This document shows, one piece after another, positions 34,145 to 44,573 of a DNA stretch of 64,000 nucleotides. Source of the DNA: Candidatus Paceibacterota bacterium (lineage in GTDB: Bacteria; Actinomycetota; Actinomycetes; Nanopelagicales; Nanopelagicaceae). The translations under genes and the position numbers were made by a program. The stretch lies in the NCBI GenBank assembly GCA_035530615.1, contig DATKUL010000001.1:248001-312000 (forward strand). The letters are read 5' to 3'. Position 1 is the stretch's first letter. Each line of letters begins with the position of its first letter. The notes under the pieces were generated by a model. That model saw nothing but the letters and a program-made list of their open reading frames with translations, ran no database searches and was not told the origin of the DNA.

Positions 34145-34877
34145 TATCGCTCGCTTTCTCTTCCCTGATCTCTACAGACTCAAATTCACTAGGGGCAACT
34201 CTACGTTGATAAAAAGGCAGATAAAGCACCACCAGGGCCATGAACCACCAGATGACGACATAGGAGACGTGCTGCCAGTAGAAACCCGGCACCGCGGTCC
34301 TGGGTGCGGGTGGTGCGATCTTCGCTCGGCTGATTTCTATACGGCCAATCTTTTCGGTCTCAGCGATCACATAGCCGTCATAGAGATCTAACGATGTCTG
34401 ACCCACGATGACACTGCTATCGAGACGCGGCAGAACACCTCTGCTCGCGAGCGCATGATCATCGCTCTGATGGGGCATGAGCTTGCCGATCACGATGACA
34501 CTTTCGTCGGGATTGACTGGGTGAAGGTCACGGTCTGACCAGAGACCGCGGACAACAAGCATCCCTGCGCCAGTTTCGGTTTGAAGAAGGCCGACACCCC
34601 AATCACGCCTTTGACCCTTGGCATCCACTTGGTTTGGTGCCTTGAAATCTCTAACGTAGGTACCCGCAACAGAGACACGGCGCAAGGTTGCTTTTTCTGG
34701 AAGTGCTATCCGTGGCTTTGTAATCGAATCGAGGGATACAAGTTTGGTATCGACAACGACGAGTATGCGAGAGTCCTGCGCCCGGTTCCACTGCCACATT
34801 CCTAAACTTATGAAAGCAAGTGCGATGGCGCAAACACCTAAATATGCAAGCGCGCGCTGAGTACTACTTCGACTCAT
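34131..34877 (-). CDS. SURF1-family cytochrome oxidase assembly protein
   Basis: 248 aa with N-terminal TM (ALAYLGVCAIALAFISLGMW, then QWNRAQDSR, the family GxWQxxR motif) and C-terminal TM (YVVIWWFMALVVLYLPFYQR). The middle extracellular part has VSVAGTYVRDF, GVGLLQTETGAGMLVVRG and VIVIGKLMPHQS. SURF1 aids heme insertion into cytochrome c oxidase. It overlaps the preceding 45-aa membrane peptide gene by 14 bp and the following DUF3817 gene by 14 bp. Confidence 0.9.
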   Translation of the reverse strand: MSRSSTQRALAYLGVCAIALAFISLGMWQWNRAQDSRILVVVDTKLVSLDSITKPRIALPEKATLRRVSVAGTYVRDFKAPNQVDAKGQRRDWGVGLLQTETGAGMLVVRGLWSDRDLHPVNPDESVIVIGKLMPHQSDDHALASRGVLPRLDSSVIVGQTSLDLYDGYVIAETEKIGRIEISRAKIAPPAPRTAVPGFYWQHVSYVVIWWFMALVVLYLPFYQRRVAPSEFESVEIREEKASDNGAN

Positions 34878-35001
34878 CTTCCTCGCGCTTCTGCATGCGG
34901 GTATAACGCTTATAAAAACTGCGCAATAAGAAGGTTACTGCGACCATAAGGAGGGCAACGGTAAGAGAGCCAGCGCCCCCAATTTCAACATCTTTAGACA
35001 T
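34864..35001 (-). CDS. 45-aa single-pass membrane peptide upstream of SURF1
   Basis: Reads MSKDVEIGGAGSLTVALLMV then AVTFLLRSFYKRYTRMQKRE and EDESK. One TM helix followed by a positive then charged tail, cytosolic C-terminus expected. It overlaps the SURF1 gene by 14 bp. Size, topology and place suggest a small assembly or structural partner of the respiratory oxidase, but I do not recognise a family. Confidence 0.65.
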   Translation of the reverse strand: MSKDVEIGGAGSLTVALLMVAVTFLLRSFYKRYTRMQKREEDESK

Positions 35002-35054
35002 ATTCGCCCCTTCTCCATACAAAACAATGACCCTAACTCTGCAACAATCATCCC

Positions 35055-35438
35055 ATGTCCGAACTCGACCTTTCTGACCGATATGGCCAAAAGCCAGTGC
35101 GTTGGAAACCCGTTGCTGCCGCGCTGCTCATTCTTGGCGGTGTCTGGTTGGTCTGGGCAGGGGTTCACCACTCCCGGCCCGCTGTCCGCAGTTCTCTCAT
35201 CTCATTCTCAATTCCCTCCGACCGCGCCATTAGCGTGAGATACACGATTGATCGTCGCAACCCGCAGGAGGCGGCAATCTGCACCCTGGTGGCCCACGAT
35301 CTGGATAAGAACGTGGTCGGTGAGATCGAGGATGAGATCCCACCTGGGACCGCCCACGTAGAAATGACCACCCTCCTTCCCACGCGGACTCAGGCTGTGA
35401 GCGCAGGGATCTCGCGCTGTCGTACCAGTTCCAAGTAA
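35055..35438 (+). CDS. DUF4307 membrane protein
   Basis: 127 aa. N-terminal LSDRYGQKPVRW, then one TM (VAAALLILGGVWLVWAGVHH), then an extracytoplasmic beta domain (VRYTIDRRNPQEAAICTLVA, VGEIEDEIPP, VSAGISRCRTS). The DRYG start and AxCxLVA motif are those of DUF4307, a conserved actinobacterial protein usually beside greA. Two cysteines could pair outside. Function unknown. Divergent from the SURF1 group, 12 bp before greA. Confidence 0.85.
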   Translation: MSELDLSDRYGQKPVRWKPVAAALLILGGVWLVWAGVHHSRPAVRSSLISFSIPSDRAISVRYTIDRRNPQEAAICTLVAHDLDKNVVGEIEDEIPPGTAHVEMTTLLPTRTQAVSAGISRCRTSSK

Positions 35439-35450
35439 CCTATCCCTCTT

Positions 35451-35927
35451 ATGACAACCCAGACCTGGCTCACGCAAGAAGCCGCCGACCGCCTCCAAGC
35501 CGAGCTCGAACTCTTGGAGAGCACTGGCCGTGTGGAAATCATTAAGAAGATCGAAATCGCCCGCTCTGAGGGCGACCTCAAGGAGAACGGCGGCTACCAC
35601 GCTGCCCGCGAAGAGCAGGGCAAAATGGAGGCAAGGATCCGCCAGCTCAAGCACATGCTCGAGCACGCACATATCGGCGCCCCACCGGTTGGGGAGTCAG
35701 GCTTTGTCGGTGCCGGAATGGTCATCACCGTCGATATCGGCGGAGAGGAAATGAAATTCCTCCTTGGATCCAGAGAGATTTCCAGCGGTGACCTCGATGT
35801 CTACAGTGAGAACTCTCCCCTTGGGGCCGCCGTGCTCGGCAAGAAGATTGGCGAGACAGTGACGTATGTCGCTCCTAATAAGCGTGAGATCAGTGTTGCC
35901 ATATTAGAAGCCGAGTTTTACGCGTAA
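35451..35927 (+). CDS. greA: Transcription elongation factor GreA
   Basis: 158 aa. N-terminal coiled coil: TWLTQEAADRLQAELELLES, then IARSEGDLKENGGYHAAREE with the acidic tip DLKEN that enters the RNA polymerase secondary channel. C-terminal FKBP-like half: LGSREISSGDLDVYSENSPL and GAAVLGKKIGETVTYVAPN. It rescues backtracked polymerase. Adjacent to the DUF4307 gene as in other actinobacteria; the following 115 bp contain the MFS promoter. Confidence 0.95.
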   Translation: MTTQTWLTQEAADRLQAELELLESTGRVEIIKKIEIARSEGDLKENGGYHAAREEQGKMEARIRQLKHMLEHAHIGAPPVGESGFVGAGMVITVDIGGEEMKFLLGSREISSGDLDVYSENSPLGAAVLGKKIGETVTYVAPNKREISVAILEAEFYA

Positions 35928-36042
35928 GTATTCTTTAAATTTCGAAACGCGCCCGAAACACCTATCAGAGTAAAGTAGGGCCATTGTCTTGGCTTTCGGT
36001 AGCGCCAATTCCACTCGATTGTTTCCATGAGAGGGAACGTTT

Positions 36043-37653
36043 TTGTCTAATTCTTCTGCAACTGGTGCCCCAATAAAAGCTCATACGCACCGCGAAATCA
36101 TGATCATTATGAGCGGTTTGATGACTGGTCTTTTATTAGCCGCACTCGATCAAACTATTGTTTCTACCGCACTAAAAACTATCGTTATTGATCTACACGG
36201 ATTAAATGAATACACGTGGGTTGTTACTGCGTATCTCTTAACTTCAACTGCCTCGACACCTCTCTACGGAAAGATCTCTGATCTCTACGGCCGTCGCGTT
36301 GTGTTCCAATTTGCAATTCTTACTTTTTTGCTCGGTTCCCTTCTTGCCGGTCTTTCCCAGAACATGTCCCAACTAATTGCTACACGCGCGCTGCAAGGGC
36401 TCGGCGCTGGCGGTCTCATGGCATTGACCTTCGTCATCATCGGCGACATTGTTCCGCCACGCGAACGCGGTAAGTACCAGGGTTATTTCGGCGCGGTATG
36501 GGGTCTCTCATCCGTGGCGGGCCCACTCCTTGGCGGATTCTTCTCTGACCATCAGCACATCCTTGGAATCACTGGCTGGCGTTGGATCTTCTACATCAAC
36601 CTACCCTTCGGCATTCTTGCTCTAATTATTACTTCCGCAGTACTCCATATCCCAAAGGTAAAACGCGAGCATTCAATTGATTATTTTGGCGCTCTTCTTT
36701 TGGTAGTTGCAGTCACGACGACCTTGCTCGCCATTGCTGTTTATGGACCAGAGAACGGCTGGGCGGATGTGCGCACCATTTCCTATCTCGTGGCGGGTGG
36801 CGTGCTTTCTGTTCTTTTCGTCCTCTGGGAAGGAAAGGCAAAAGAGCCAATTCTGCCTATGCGACTCTTCAAAAACCACACCTTTATGCTCACCTCAATC
36901 CTTGGCGCGGTCATTGGTGCCGGGATGTTCGGTGCCATCATTATGTTGCCTCTTTACTTGCAGATTGTAAAAGTAAATACGGCCACAACCGCTGGCCTGA
37001 AATTGATTCCACTGATGCTCGGCATCGTCAGCATGTCTATTTTCAGCGGAAAACGCATTACGCACCATGGCAAATACAAAAAATTCCCTGTTATCGGTAC
37101 CGCAATTATGACCGTCGGAATTCTTCTCATGTCCACCTTGACGAGAGAGACTCCGTACTGGCAACTTTCGATTTATGCCATCATCGTTGGCGCAGGTCTT
37201 GGTCTATCCATGCAGACAATTGTTATTGCACTACAGAATTCAGTCGACTACCAAGACATGGGAGTTGCAACGAGCGCTAATACATTCTTCCGCTCCCTCG
37301 GAAGCGTCTTTGGTTCTGCGATTTTCGGCGCAGTTCTCAATAACCGCCTGGCCCACTATATGCATAATGGGTTCACCGACCTGGCGAAATCAGACCCTGC
37401 TGCAATGGCTGGAGTGGATCTCTCGCCTAAGGGCGTTACAAGCATTATTGCGAGTCCACAAAATTTTGCGTCCGTAGTCCATAACACCGCGTTGGATGCA
37501 TATGTAAATGCATTCCACATCGTCTTCTACACGGCGGCTCCGATTACCGCGCTAGGATTCATTATTGCGCTCTCACTTCGCGAACTTCCGCTTCGTACAT
37601 CTCATGATTACGCGGTGGCTCGTGAGGAGGCGGCGGGAGAGGCTATTGGTTGA
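36043..37653 (+). CDS. MFS drug exporter, DHA2 (14-TMS, EmrB/QacA) family
   Basis: 536 aa with a TTG start preceded by [29 protein letters not shown] with the family Asp in TM1; motif A SDLYGRR; motif C-like [17 protein letters not shown]; about 14 hydrophobic helices. It should export hydrophobic compounds by proton antiport at the cytoplasmic membrane. Last codons overlap the next MFS gene by 4 bp (TTGA), so the two transporters are co-translated. The exported compound is not deducible. Confidence 0.9.
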   Translation: MSNSSATGAPIKAHTHREIMIIMSGLMTGLLLAALDQTIVSTALKTIVIDLHGLNEYTWVVTAYLLTSTASTPLYGKISDLYGRRVVFQFAILTFLLGSLLAGLSQNMSQLIATRALQGLGAGGLMALTFVIIGDIVPPRERGKYQGYFGAVWGLSSVAGPLLGGFFSDHQHILGITGWRWIFYINLPFGILALIITSAVLHIPKVKREHSIDYFGALLLVVAVTTTLLAIAVYGPENGWADVRTISYLVAGGVLSVLFVLWEGKAKEPILPMRLFKNHTFMLTSILGAVIGAGMFGAIIMLPLYLQIVKVNTATTAGLKLIPLMLGIVSMSIFSGKRITHHGKYKKFPVIGTAIMTVGILLMSTLTRETPYWQLSIYAIIVGAGLGLSMQTIVIALQNSVDYQDMGVATSANTFFRSLGSVFGSAIFGAVLNNRLAHYMHNGFTDLAKSDPAAMAGVDLSPKGVTSIIASPQNFASVVHNTALDAYVNAFHIVFYTAAPITALGFIIALSLRELPLRTSHDYAVAREEAAGEAIG

Positions 37654-38900
37654 GTCGATTTAAGGTTCTCGCGGGACTCCCTCGGGAGGTAAAGGTCCTC
37701 ACTACGGCGGGGTTTTTTGTCGCAGTAGGATTTGGAGTCATCGTTCCTGCCATGCCCCTCTACGCAAAATCTTTTGGTGCAACTAATACCGCTGTTGGGC
37801 TGATCGTCTCGATGTTTGCAGTCGCGCGATTCTCATCGGGTCTCTTCTCTGGAAAACTGGTCGATAGATTTGGCGAACGTCTCGTCTTTGCCGTTGGAAT
37901 CACCATGGTTTCGTTCTTCACCTTACTCTGTGCACTCGCACATAGTTTCACGCAATTATTGATTTTTCGCTCAGCGGGCGGGCTTGGTTCATCCATGTTC
38001 TCCGTCGCAGCCGCTTCCATCATTATGCGTTCGGTATCTGATGATCAACGCGGTCGGGCTCAATCAATCTATAATGGCTCTTTCCTCCTTGGCGGAATCA
38101 CTGGACCTGCAATTGGTGGAGTGCTCACTGCAATCTCTTTACGTGCGCCTTTCTTCACTTACTCCATCACGCTCTTTTTAGCCGGAGCGACTGGCTACTT
38201 CTTTCTTACTCCCGGGAAGCCGGCATCACATCCAAAAATCAAAGAGAGCACAAACTTGTCAATGGCTGAGGCATTGAAGATGCTGCCTTATCGAACGGCG
38301 CTCCTCCTCGCCTTTGTAACCAACTGGATTCTCTTCGGAATGCGCTCTTCGATATTGCCCCTCTTTGTTACCGAAGAACTGCACTCCACAACCGCCATTG
38401 TCGGTCTCGGATTTACCCTTGCGGCACTATTTCAAGGTGCGCTTCTGCTTCCAGCAGGAACGCTCTCGGACCTGCGAGGCAGGCGAGTGGCACTAAGTAT
38501 CGGTACCACCGTGGTGATGGCAGGCGTGCTCATTTTGATTTTCGCGATTCATCCGTGGATGTATCTCGCGGCCATGTGCGTCACCGGACTCGGAGGAGCA
38601 TTTCTCTCGACAACTCCGGCAAATATCGTTGGCGATATCATTCGCGGAAAGAGCGGCCAAGTGATCGCACTCTGGCAGATGGCCGGAGATGCAGGCATGA
38701 TCATTGGACCAATAACCGTCGGATTTTTATCAGACGTCTACTCTTTCCGCGCCGCTTTTGTCGTCAGTGCAGCAGTCTTCTCAATCTCGATACTGCTGGC
38801 GTATCAGTTGCCTGAAACGCGCCAGTCGCACTTAATTGTTGCGCAGGATGGAGAGCAAGCGCAAGACCTCCATATAGAGCCAGACTACGGTGACCATTAG
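37650..38900 (+). CDS. MFS transporter, 12 TMS
   Basis: 416 aa with TTG start overlapping the previous stop. [20 protein letters not shown] at TM1, motif [13 protein letters not shown], the second-half motif [13 protein letters not shown], and [12 protein letters not shown]. Resembles drug:H+ antiporter-1 (12-TMS) exporters. Its last 69 bp overlap the opposite-strand yccA-like gene, so the tail ([18 protein letters not shown]) is shared coding DNA. Substrate unknown. Confidence 0.88.
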   Translation: MSRFKVLAGLPREVKVLTTAGFFVAVGFGVIVPAMPLYAKSFGATNTAVGLIVSMFAVARFSSGLFSGKLVDRFGERLVFAVGITMVSFFTLLCALAHSFTQLLIFRSAGGLGSSMFSVAAASIIMRSVSDDQRGRAQSIYNGSFLLGGITGPAIGGVLTAISLRAPFFTYSITLFLAGATGYFFLTPGKPASHPKIKESTNLSMAEALKMLPYRTALLLAFVTNWILFGMRSSILPLFVTEELHSTTAIVGLGFTLAALFQGALLLPAGTLSDLRGRRVALSIGTTVVMAGVLILIFAIHPWMYLAAMCVTGLGGAFLSTTPANIVGDIIRGKSGQVIALWQMAGDAGMIIGPITVGFLSDVYSFRAAFVVSAAVFSISILLAYQLPETRQSHLIVAQDGEQAQDLHIEPDYGDH

Positions 38901-39632
38901 ACCGAAGCCGGCACGCCATGATTCTTGCTCAGGAAGACCGGCGTTAATTCCCTTTTGAATCTGATCGAAATCGAGAATCAGGAAGATGCTGGCAATGCCA
39001 ACACCAGCAAGGGCAAGGAGAAGCCCGAGGCCTGAGACTCCGTAGAGACCCATTCCATCGCCGGCACCAGACATTGCAGCGATCATGCTGACGAGACCAA
39101 GTATTAGGTAACCAATTGCGGCACCCATCACCATACGGGTGAAACGTGGGGTGACACGTACGCGACCACTGCGGTAAGCAATAAGCACACCGACGAAAGC
39201 TGCCAAGGTGCCGAGAATTGCCTGGCTCACGATGCCTGGGTAGATGGTGTTGTAGACGTGGCTCAATGTTCCAAGGGCAAGACCCTCAAATGCGGCGTAG
39301 GCCATGATGAGTACTGGACGGACCGTCTTGCTAAATACATTGACCATGGCAAGTGCGAAACCACCAAAGAAGCCGAGCATCAAAGCGCCGACGCCCAGGT
39401 TGAGGGTCCAAGCAGCCGCGCCTGTAATGACGAGGATGCCGAAAAGAATTCCGGTACGGGTTACGACGTCATCAATTGTCATACGCCCTGTTCGAAGAGA
39501 GGAAGCCGCTGGGGCGTTGTATAGATCCTCGAGAGTCGCTGAAGTGTCCTGAGTTGCCGTAGCCGTATTACCCATCGCGGCAAAACCACGTTGGTTAAAA
39601 GCTTTTCCTAAGACAGGATTTGAACTTTGCAT
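38832..39632 (-). CDS. Bax inhibitor-1 / YccA family membrane protein
   Basis: 266 aa. N-terminus MQSSNPVLGKAFNQRGFAAM is the typical actinobacterial YccA start. Seven hydrophobic segments follow, including TGILFGILVITGAAAWTLNL, ALMLGFFGGFALAMVN, FEGLALGTLSH and the end FLILDFDQIQKGINAGLPEQ, with acidic residues of the pH-sensitive pore. A Ca2+-leak-like function is known for BsYetJ in this family; bacterial roles are unclear. AAGGAGAT lies before the ATG. Overlaps the convergent MFS gene by 69 bp. Confidence 0.9.
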   Translation of the reverse strand: MQSSNPVLGKAFNQRGFAAMGNTATATQDTSATLEDLYNAPAASSLRTGRMTIDDVVTRTGILFGILVITGAAAWTLNLGVGALMLGFFGGFALAMVNVFSKTVRPVLIMAYAAFEGLALGTLSHVYNTIYPGIVSQAILGTLAAFVGVLIAYRSGRVRVTPRFTRMVMGAAIGYLILGLVSMIAAMSGAGDGMGLYGVSGLGLLLALAGVGIASIFLILDFDQIQKGINAGLPEQESWRAGFGLMVTVVWLYMEVLRLLSILRNN

Positions 39633-39836
39633 AGAACTCGTATCTCCTTGTAGGACTAACCGCTAATGGAATCTCCATTGACAGTGGAACAATCGTAGGT
39701 CGTGCAATCTTCCCGTCCACCCGAATTGAGGCAAGATTGCTGTGAGAAGGCATAGAGATTGAGCGTGGGGATCGGTTGAACTTCGATTTAGCCCACTCAC
39801 TAGTGTATCCATAATGTTGAGAGTACTATCCACTTT

Positions 39837-40430
39837 ATGAGAACCTCTCCTGTGCTTCCAATTCCCTTATTTCGGTCGGAGAATCAAGCCACGCTCCTGT
39901 CCGCGCTCTTTTTATCGGAGAAAAAATTCTCAGTCCAGGACCTAAGTTCCAACCTCGAAATTCCCTACCCAACCGTCCACCGGGAGATTGGTCGATTACT
40001 TAAATCAGGATTGATCACTGAAGAAAGAATTGGAAACTATCGCTACTTTGAGCCAAATCGTATATCGCCTTTTTTCTCTCCGGTTCGCGATCTCTTGCTG
40101 GTCCTCTCGGGTCCTGTTCCATTGCTTCAACGAGAACTAATCCACATACCGGGAATTGAATGGGCCGCTCTTTTTGGCTCATGGGCCCATCGCCTGTTGG
40201 GTACAGAGGGCAAAATTCCACATGATGTTGATGTTTTGGTTGTGGGTAATCCTGATGTGCGTCAGGTCAATAAGGCATGCTCTCTAGTCGGGAAAAAACT
40301 TGGGTGGGAAGTCAACCCGGTGATCCTGACTCTGCACGAATGGGATAAGGACACTCCATTCCTAAGACAGGTCCGAAGCGGCGGTCTTGTCCCAGTCATC
40401 GGTACCGCAGAAAGGAATATCTCCCATTAA
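39837..40430 (+). CDS. Winged-helix / nucleotidyltransferase protein (second copy of this architecture)
   Basis: 197 aa. Residues about 15-75 are a winged helix (LLSALFLSEKKFSVQDLSSN, PYPTVHREIGRLLKSGLI). Residues about 105-170 are a nucleotidyltransferase domain with ALFGSWAHRLLG and HDVDVLVVG. Same layout as the gene at 3166-3762 but only distantly similar. Downstream to 40509 another frame reads LLTADAAVRCAEELLKQAQQ, which could be a frameshifted tail or a tiny partner. The 204-bp gap upstream has an inverted repeat GCAATCTT / AAGATTGC (39704-39740). It lies next to tRNA-Leu. Target unknown. Confidence 0.72.
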   Translation: MRTSPVLPIPLFRSENQATLLSALFLSEKKFSVQDLSSNLEIPYPTVHREIGRLLKSGLITEERIGNYRYFEPNRISPFFSPVRDLLLVLSGPVPLLQRELIHIPGIEWAALFGSWAHRLLGTEGKIPHDVDVLVVGNPDVRQVNKACSLVGKKLGWEVNPVILTLHEWDKDTPFLRQVRSGGLVPVIGTAERNISH

Positions 40431-40536
40431 TCCAATACTCTTAACTGCAGATGCCGCAGTGAGATGTGCGGAAGAATTACTGAAACAGGCGCAGCAACTT
40501 CTTAGATAACGTATAGATTCACCATCCAGCGGAAAT

Positions 40537-40612
40537 TGGTGCCCTCGGTGGGGGTCGAACCCACACTTGGAGGATTTTAAGTCCTCTGCCTCTGCCATTG
40601 GGCTACGAGGGC
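40537..40612 (-). tRNA. tRNA-Leu (UAA), short variable arm, CCA encoded
   Basis: The minus-strand sequence starts GCCCTCGTAGCCCAATGGCA. Acceptor GCCCTCG/CGAGGGC; anticodon stem GAGGA/TCCTC with loop CTTAAAA, giving anticodon TAA; T-arm GTGGG-TTCGACC-CCCAC. The variable loop is only about 5 nt (CAAGT), whereas most leucine tRNAs have a long variable arm. The 3' CCA is encoded (40537-40539). The gene lies between the winged-helix/MNT gene and UDG. Confidence 0.88.
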
Positions 40613-40633
40613 CACATTCGTTATTTACTTGCG

Positions 40634-41350
40634 CTACTCAATAACGGAAGCAAATCTACCTGCTTTCTGGAGGACCGAATCCAACTGTTTCTGTGTGAGT
40701 TTGCCCGTAAAGGTGTTCTGCTGGCTGGGGTGATAACTGGCTATAAGGAGGTAATCCACGCCCTCGTGGCGGTACTTCAGCTCAACACCGTGCGCGAATT
40801 TCACCTTTGTCACGGGGTGACCGAGATCGACTAGTGCTTTACTCAATGCAGTCAGAGCGAAAGCGCCGAGGGCAACAAAAGCGCGGGCAGTGGGCATCGA
40901 CAACTCAAGTTCCCTGCGCAGGAATGGCGCACAGGTATCGCGCTCGGAAATCTCGGGCGCATTTCCCGGAGGGGCGCACCTCACTGCGGTTGTCACTCGT
41001 GTGAATTTCAATTCTTGTCCGTCATCCCTGGAGGTACTTGTTGGAATTTTCGCAATTCCGATTCGGTACAAAGACCCGTAGAGCCAATCCCCCGATGAAT
41101 CCCCCGTGAAGACTCTTCCCGTGCGGTTCGCCCCATGAGCACCCGGAGCAAGTCCAACAATGATCATCCGCGGTTCTTCGGAGCCAAATCCTGTGACGGG
41201 CTTGCCCCAATAATCTTCGTCGATGTACGCCTTCCGTTTCGTGATGGCGACCTCTTCGCGCCATTGCACCAATCGTGGGCATGCGTTGCAGCCGACAATA
41301 TTTTCGTTGAGGACCTTAATCGATTGAGAAAGTGCACTGACTTTTGCCAC
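40634..41350 (-). CDS. Family 5-type uracil-DNA glycosylase
   Basis: 238 aa from a GTG at 41350, 10 nt after the ppx stop; a longer frame starts at 41440 but would overlap ppx by 80 bp. Fe-S cluster cysteines start with VGCNACPRLVQWREEVA. Active-site motif 1 is GLAPGAHGANRTGRVFTGDS and motif 2 YHPSQQNTFTGKL; VTTAVRCAPPGNAP contains further Cys. It removes uracil and related deaminated bases, including hypoxanthine, from DNA. Ends 22 bp before tRNA-Leu. Part of the eno-divIC-DUF501-ppx-UDG run. Confidence 0.88.
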   Translation of the reverse strand: MAKVSALSQSIKVLNENIVGCNACPRLVQWREEVAITKRKAYIDEDYWGKPVTGFGSEEPRMIIVGLAPGAHGANRTGRVFTGDSSGDWLYGSLYRIGIAKIPTSTSRDDGQELKFTRVTTAVRCAPPGNAPEISERDTCAPFLRRELELSMPTARAFVALGAFALTALSKALVDLGHPVTKVKFAHGVELKYRHEGVDYLLIASYHPSQQNTFTGKLTQKQLDSVLQKAGRFASVIE

Positions 41351-41360
41351 GTCAGTTCTT

Positions 41361-42275
41361 TTAACTCTTGGCAAGTGACCAAACCATTCCGTCGAGAATG
41401 TCACTTTCGGAGGCGACAAATTCATCTGCACCAGTCGCAATCATGATCCGAGAAAGGACGAGGGAGCCAGCGGTAATGACATCGACTCGACCCGCGTGCA
41501 TGTAGGGAAGGGCTTTGCGTCGGTCATGAGTCATCTCCAAGAAGACTTTTGAAATCTCATGGACTCTTTCGGCCGAAACGCGTGAAAGATGAATTGCACG
41601 CGGGTCGTACTCACTTAAGCCCAGGGCTGCTGCTGCCACTGTAGTCGCGGTACCGGCCACTGCAATCAGCGTTCTGGCTTTCTTTATTGGAACCACTTTT
41701 GCTGCCTCTTCGATCGCCGCATCAATATCAGCGGTTGCCAGAGCAATCTCTTCGGCACTCGGTGGATCGAAGTGAAAATGACGCTCTGACATGCGGACAC
41801 AGCCGATATTGACACTCTTGGCCGCCTCCACATCGGTGCGTCCGAAGACGAATTCTGTTGACCCGCCGCCAATATCTACGACTAGGAAGGGTGCTTCATT
41901 GGCAGGTAATTCTTTGGATGCACCTTGAAAGGAGAGCGCGGCTTCTTCATCACCTGAGATGACTTCTGGATAAATACCTAGTCGGTCATGGACTCCTTCG
42001 AGAAATAAATCGCGGTTTTTTGCATCACGTGTGGCACTTGTGGCGACGAAACGAAGTTTCTCTACTCCACGTCGGCGAAGTTCGACGGAGAAGTTATCAA
42101 CGGCCTTGAGTGTTCGCGCGATTGCATCCGGATGAAATTGTCCTGTCTTATCGACTCCCTGTCCCAAGCGGACAATCTCCATCCCACGATAAAGCTCCCG
42201 AAAGTTATTACCTTCAATATCGGCAATCAGCAAACGTATGGAATTTGTTCCGCAATCAAATGCCGCGACTCTCAT
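41361..42275 (-). CDS. Exopolyphosphatase / Ppx-GppA family phosphatase
   Basis: 304 aa, the short two-domain form. ASKHA nucleotide/phosphate motifs: VAAFDCGTNSIRLLIAD, VATSATRDAKN, the second phosphate motif FLVVDIGGGSTEFVFG, and VAGTATTVAAAALGL. It should hydrolyse polyphosphate or (p)ppGpp. Overlaps the DUF501 gene by 4 bp. DUF501-Ppx adjacency is well conserved in actinobacteria and suggests a common function. Confidence 0.92.
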   Translation of the reverse strand: MRVAAFDCGTNSIRLLIADIEGNNFRELYRGMEIVRLGQGVDKTGQFHPDAIARTLKAVDNFSVELRRRGVEKLRFVATSATRDAKNRDLFLEGVHDRLGIYPEVISGDEEAALSFQGASKELPANEAPFLVVDIGGGSTEFVFGRTDVEAAKSVNIGCVRMSERHFHFDPPSAEEIALATADIDAAIEEAAKVVPIKKARTLIAVAGTATTVAAAALGLSEYDPRAIHLSRVSAERVHEISKVFLEMTHDRRKALPYMHAGRVDVITAGSLVLSRIMIATGADEFVASESDILDGMVWSLAKS

Positions 42276-42775
42276 TCATCGCCCTCCACCGTGCAGGGTT
42301 GATCCAGCCACCACTTGGGCAAGAGTGCGAGGGCTTCATCACCGAGTGGATTTACTCCAGGTCCTGTAGCCAGTGAATGCGCGACAAGTGAATGTAGGCA
42401 CTTCACGCGATCTGGCATTCCGCCCGCCGAAATATCTTCGATCTCATCGACAACTATTCCGAGGGCCGCACGCGCCGCCAAATAATCATCGTGGGCGGCG
42501 GCATATTCACCTGCAAGTACCGGATCAATCGCCAACCGGCGATTCATATCTGTCATCAGACCGGAGGATTCCAGCGTTGAAATCGCACCCGTGAGTCGCG
42601 GGCAGGTTGCATAAAAGAAAGTTGGGAATGGGGTTCCGTCGCCCAGACGCGGAGGCGTCTCGACAACTGCAGGATTTCCGCAGGGACAGCGATATGCGAT
42701 GGCATGCACGTCACGGGGCTTGCGTCCCAACTGATTTCCAATGCACTTCAAATCATCCGAGGTTGGTTGCCTCAC
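42272..42775 (-). CDS. DUF501 protein
   Basis: 167 aa from a GTG at 42775 that overlaps the divIC stop (GTGA); earlier start sites would run into divIC. Family signatures: GRKPRDVHAIAYRCPCGNPA with a CxC pair, PFPTFFYATCPRLTGAISTL, and MNRRLAIDPVLAGEYAAAHD. It ends with a 4-bp overlap with ppx. Function unknown; conserved across actinobacteria between divIC and ppx. Confidence 0.9.
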   Translation of the reverse strand: MRQPTSDDLKCIGNQLGRKPRDVHAIAYRCPCGNPAVVETPPRLGDGTPFPTFFYATCPRLTGAISTLESSGLMTDMNRRLAIDPVLAGEYAAAHDDYLAARAALGIVVDEIEDISAGGMPDRVKCLHSLVAHSLATGPGVNPLGDEALALLPKWWLDQPCTVEGDE

Positions 42776-43176
42776 TTGACACCTGTCTCGGAAATCGAGG
42801 CGATGAGTCGATTGTACCAAGGAAGACCGCGTGGAATATCTTTTGCCACCGCAGTGGTGGGTGCCACAGATGACGGCTCGCTCGGATCAGTCACGATGTA
42901 CTGCCGTTCGCCGGGCAGGATGAAGTGGAGGCGTTCGCGGGCCTGCGTCTTGATGTATTCAGGATCGCGCCACTTCTCCAACTCCTTGGCCGCATCCGCG
43001 AGAGCCTGATTATTCGATGCCACTTGCGCCAGCACCGAGTTGATCTGGGCTTTCTGAGCGAAATACCGCTGCGCCGGAGGGGCCAAGGTCCACGCCAGAA
43101 TGAAGAGGACCAGGGCAAAAGTCATAGCGCGCCCCGAACCTCGGGTCTGAGATTTCGGGCTGCGCTGTGATGCCAT
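42772..43176 (-). CDS. Septum formation initiator family protein (DivIC/FtsB-like)
   Basis: 134 aa. Short cytosolic N-terminus with basic residues, one TM (MTFALVLFILAWTLAPPAQR), then a coiled coil (QINSVLAQVASNNQALADAA, ELEKWRDPEYIKTQARERLH) and FILPGERQYIV. This is the FtsB/DivIC fold that links FtsQ and FtsL in the divisome. Directly follows eno after 9 bp, as in mycobacteria. Extracytoplasmic C-terminal tail is low complexity. Confidence 0.9.
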   Translation of the reverse strand: MASQRSPKSQTRGSGRAMTFALVLFILAWTLAPPAQRYFAQKAQINSVLAQVASNNQALADAAKELEKWRDPEYIKTQARERLHFILPGERQYIVTDPSEPSSVAPTTAVAKDIPRGLPWYNRLIASISETGVK

Positions 43177-43185
43177 ATCGGAAAT

Positions 43186-44478
<1,293 letters not shown>

Positions 44479-44493
44479 TCATATTCATTTGGC

Positions 44494-44521
44494 ATATTAA
44501 TTTGGATCAAATTCAGGTCAA
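44494..44521 (-). promoter_or_regulatory. Promoter of the eno operon
   Basis: On the minus strand TTGACC (44521-44516), a 16-bp spacer, then TAATAT (44499-44494), about 31 bp before the enolase GTG. The 110-bp gap between mazG and eno separates two transcripts in the same direction. Confidence 0.6.
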
Positions 44522-44573
44522 TGTTGTGGATCAATTAGGACGCAATTGAGCGCAAAATCAACGTTGATAGCAA

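Noticed and set aside
40431-40509. Short frame downstream of the second winged-helix/MNT gene reading LLTADAAVRCAEELLKQAQQ
   Set aside because: Could be a HEPN-like start or a frameshifted tail, but it is too short and has no start codon of its own to call.
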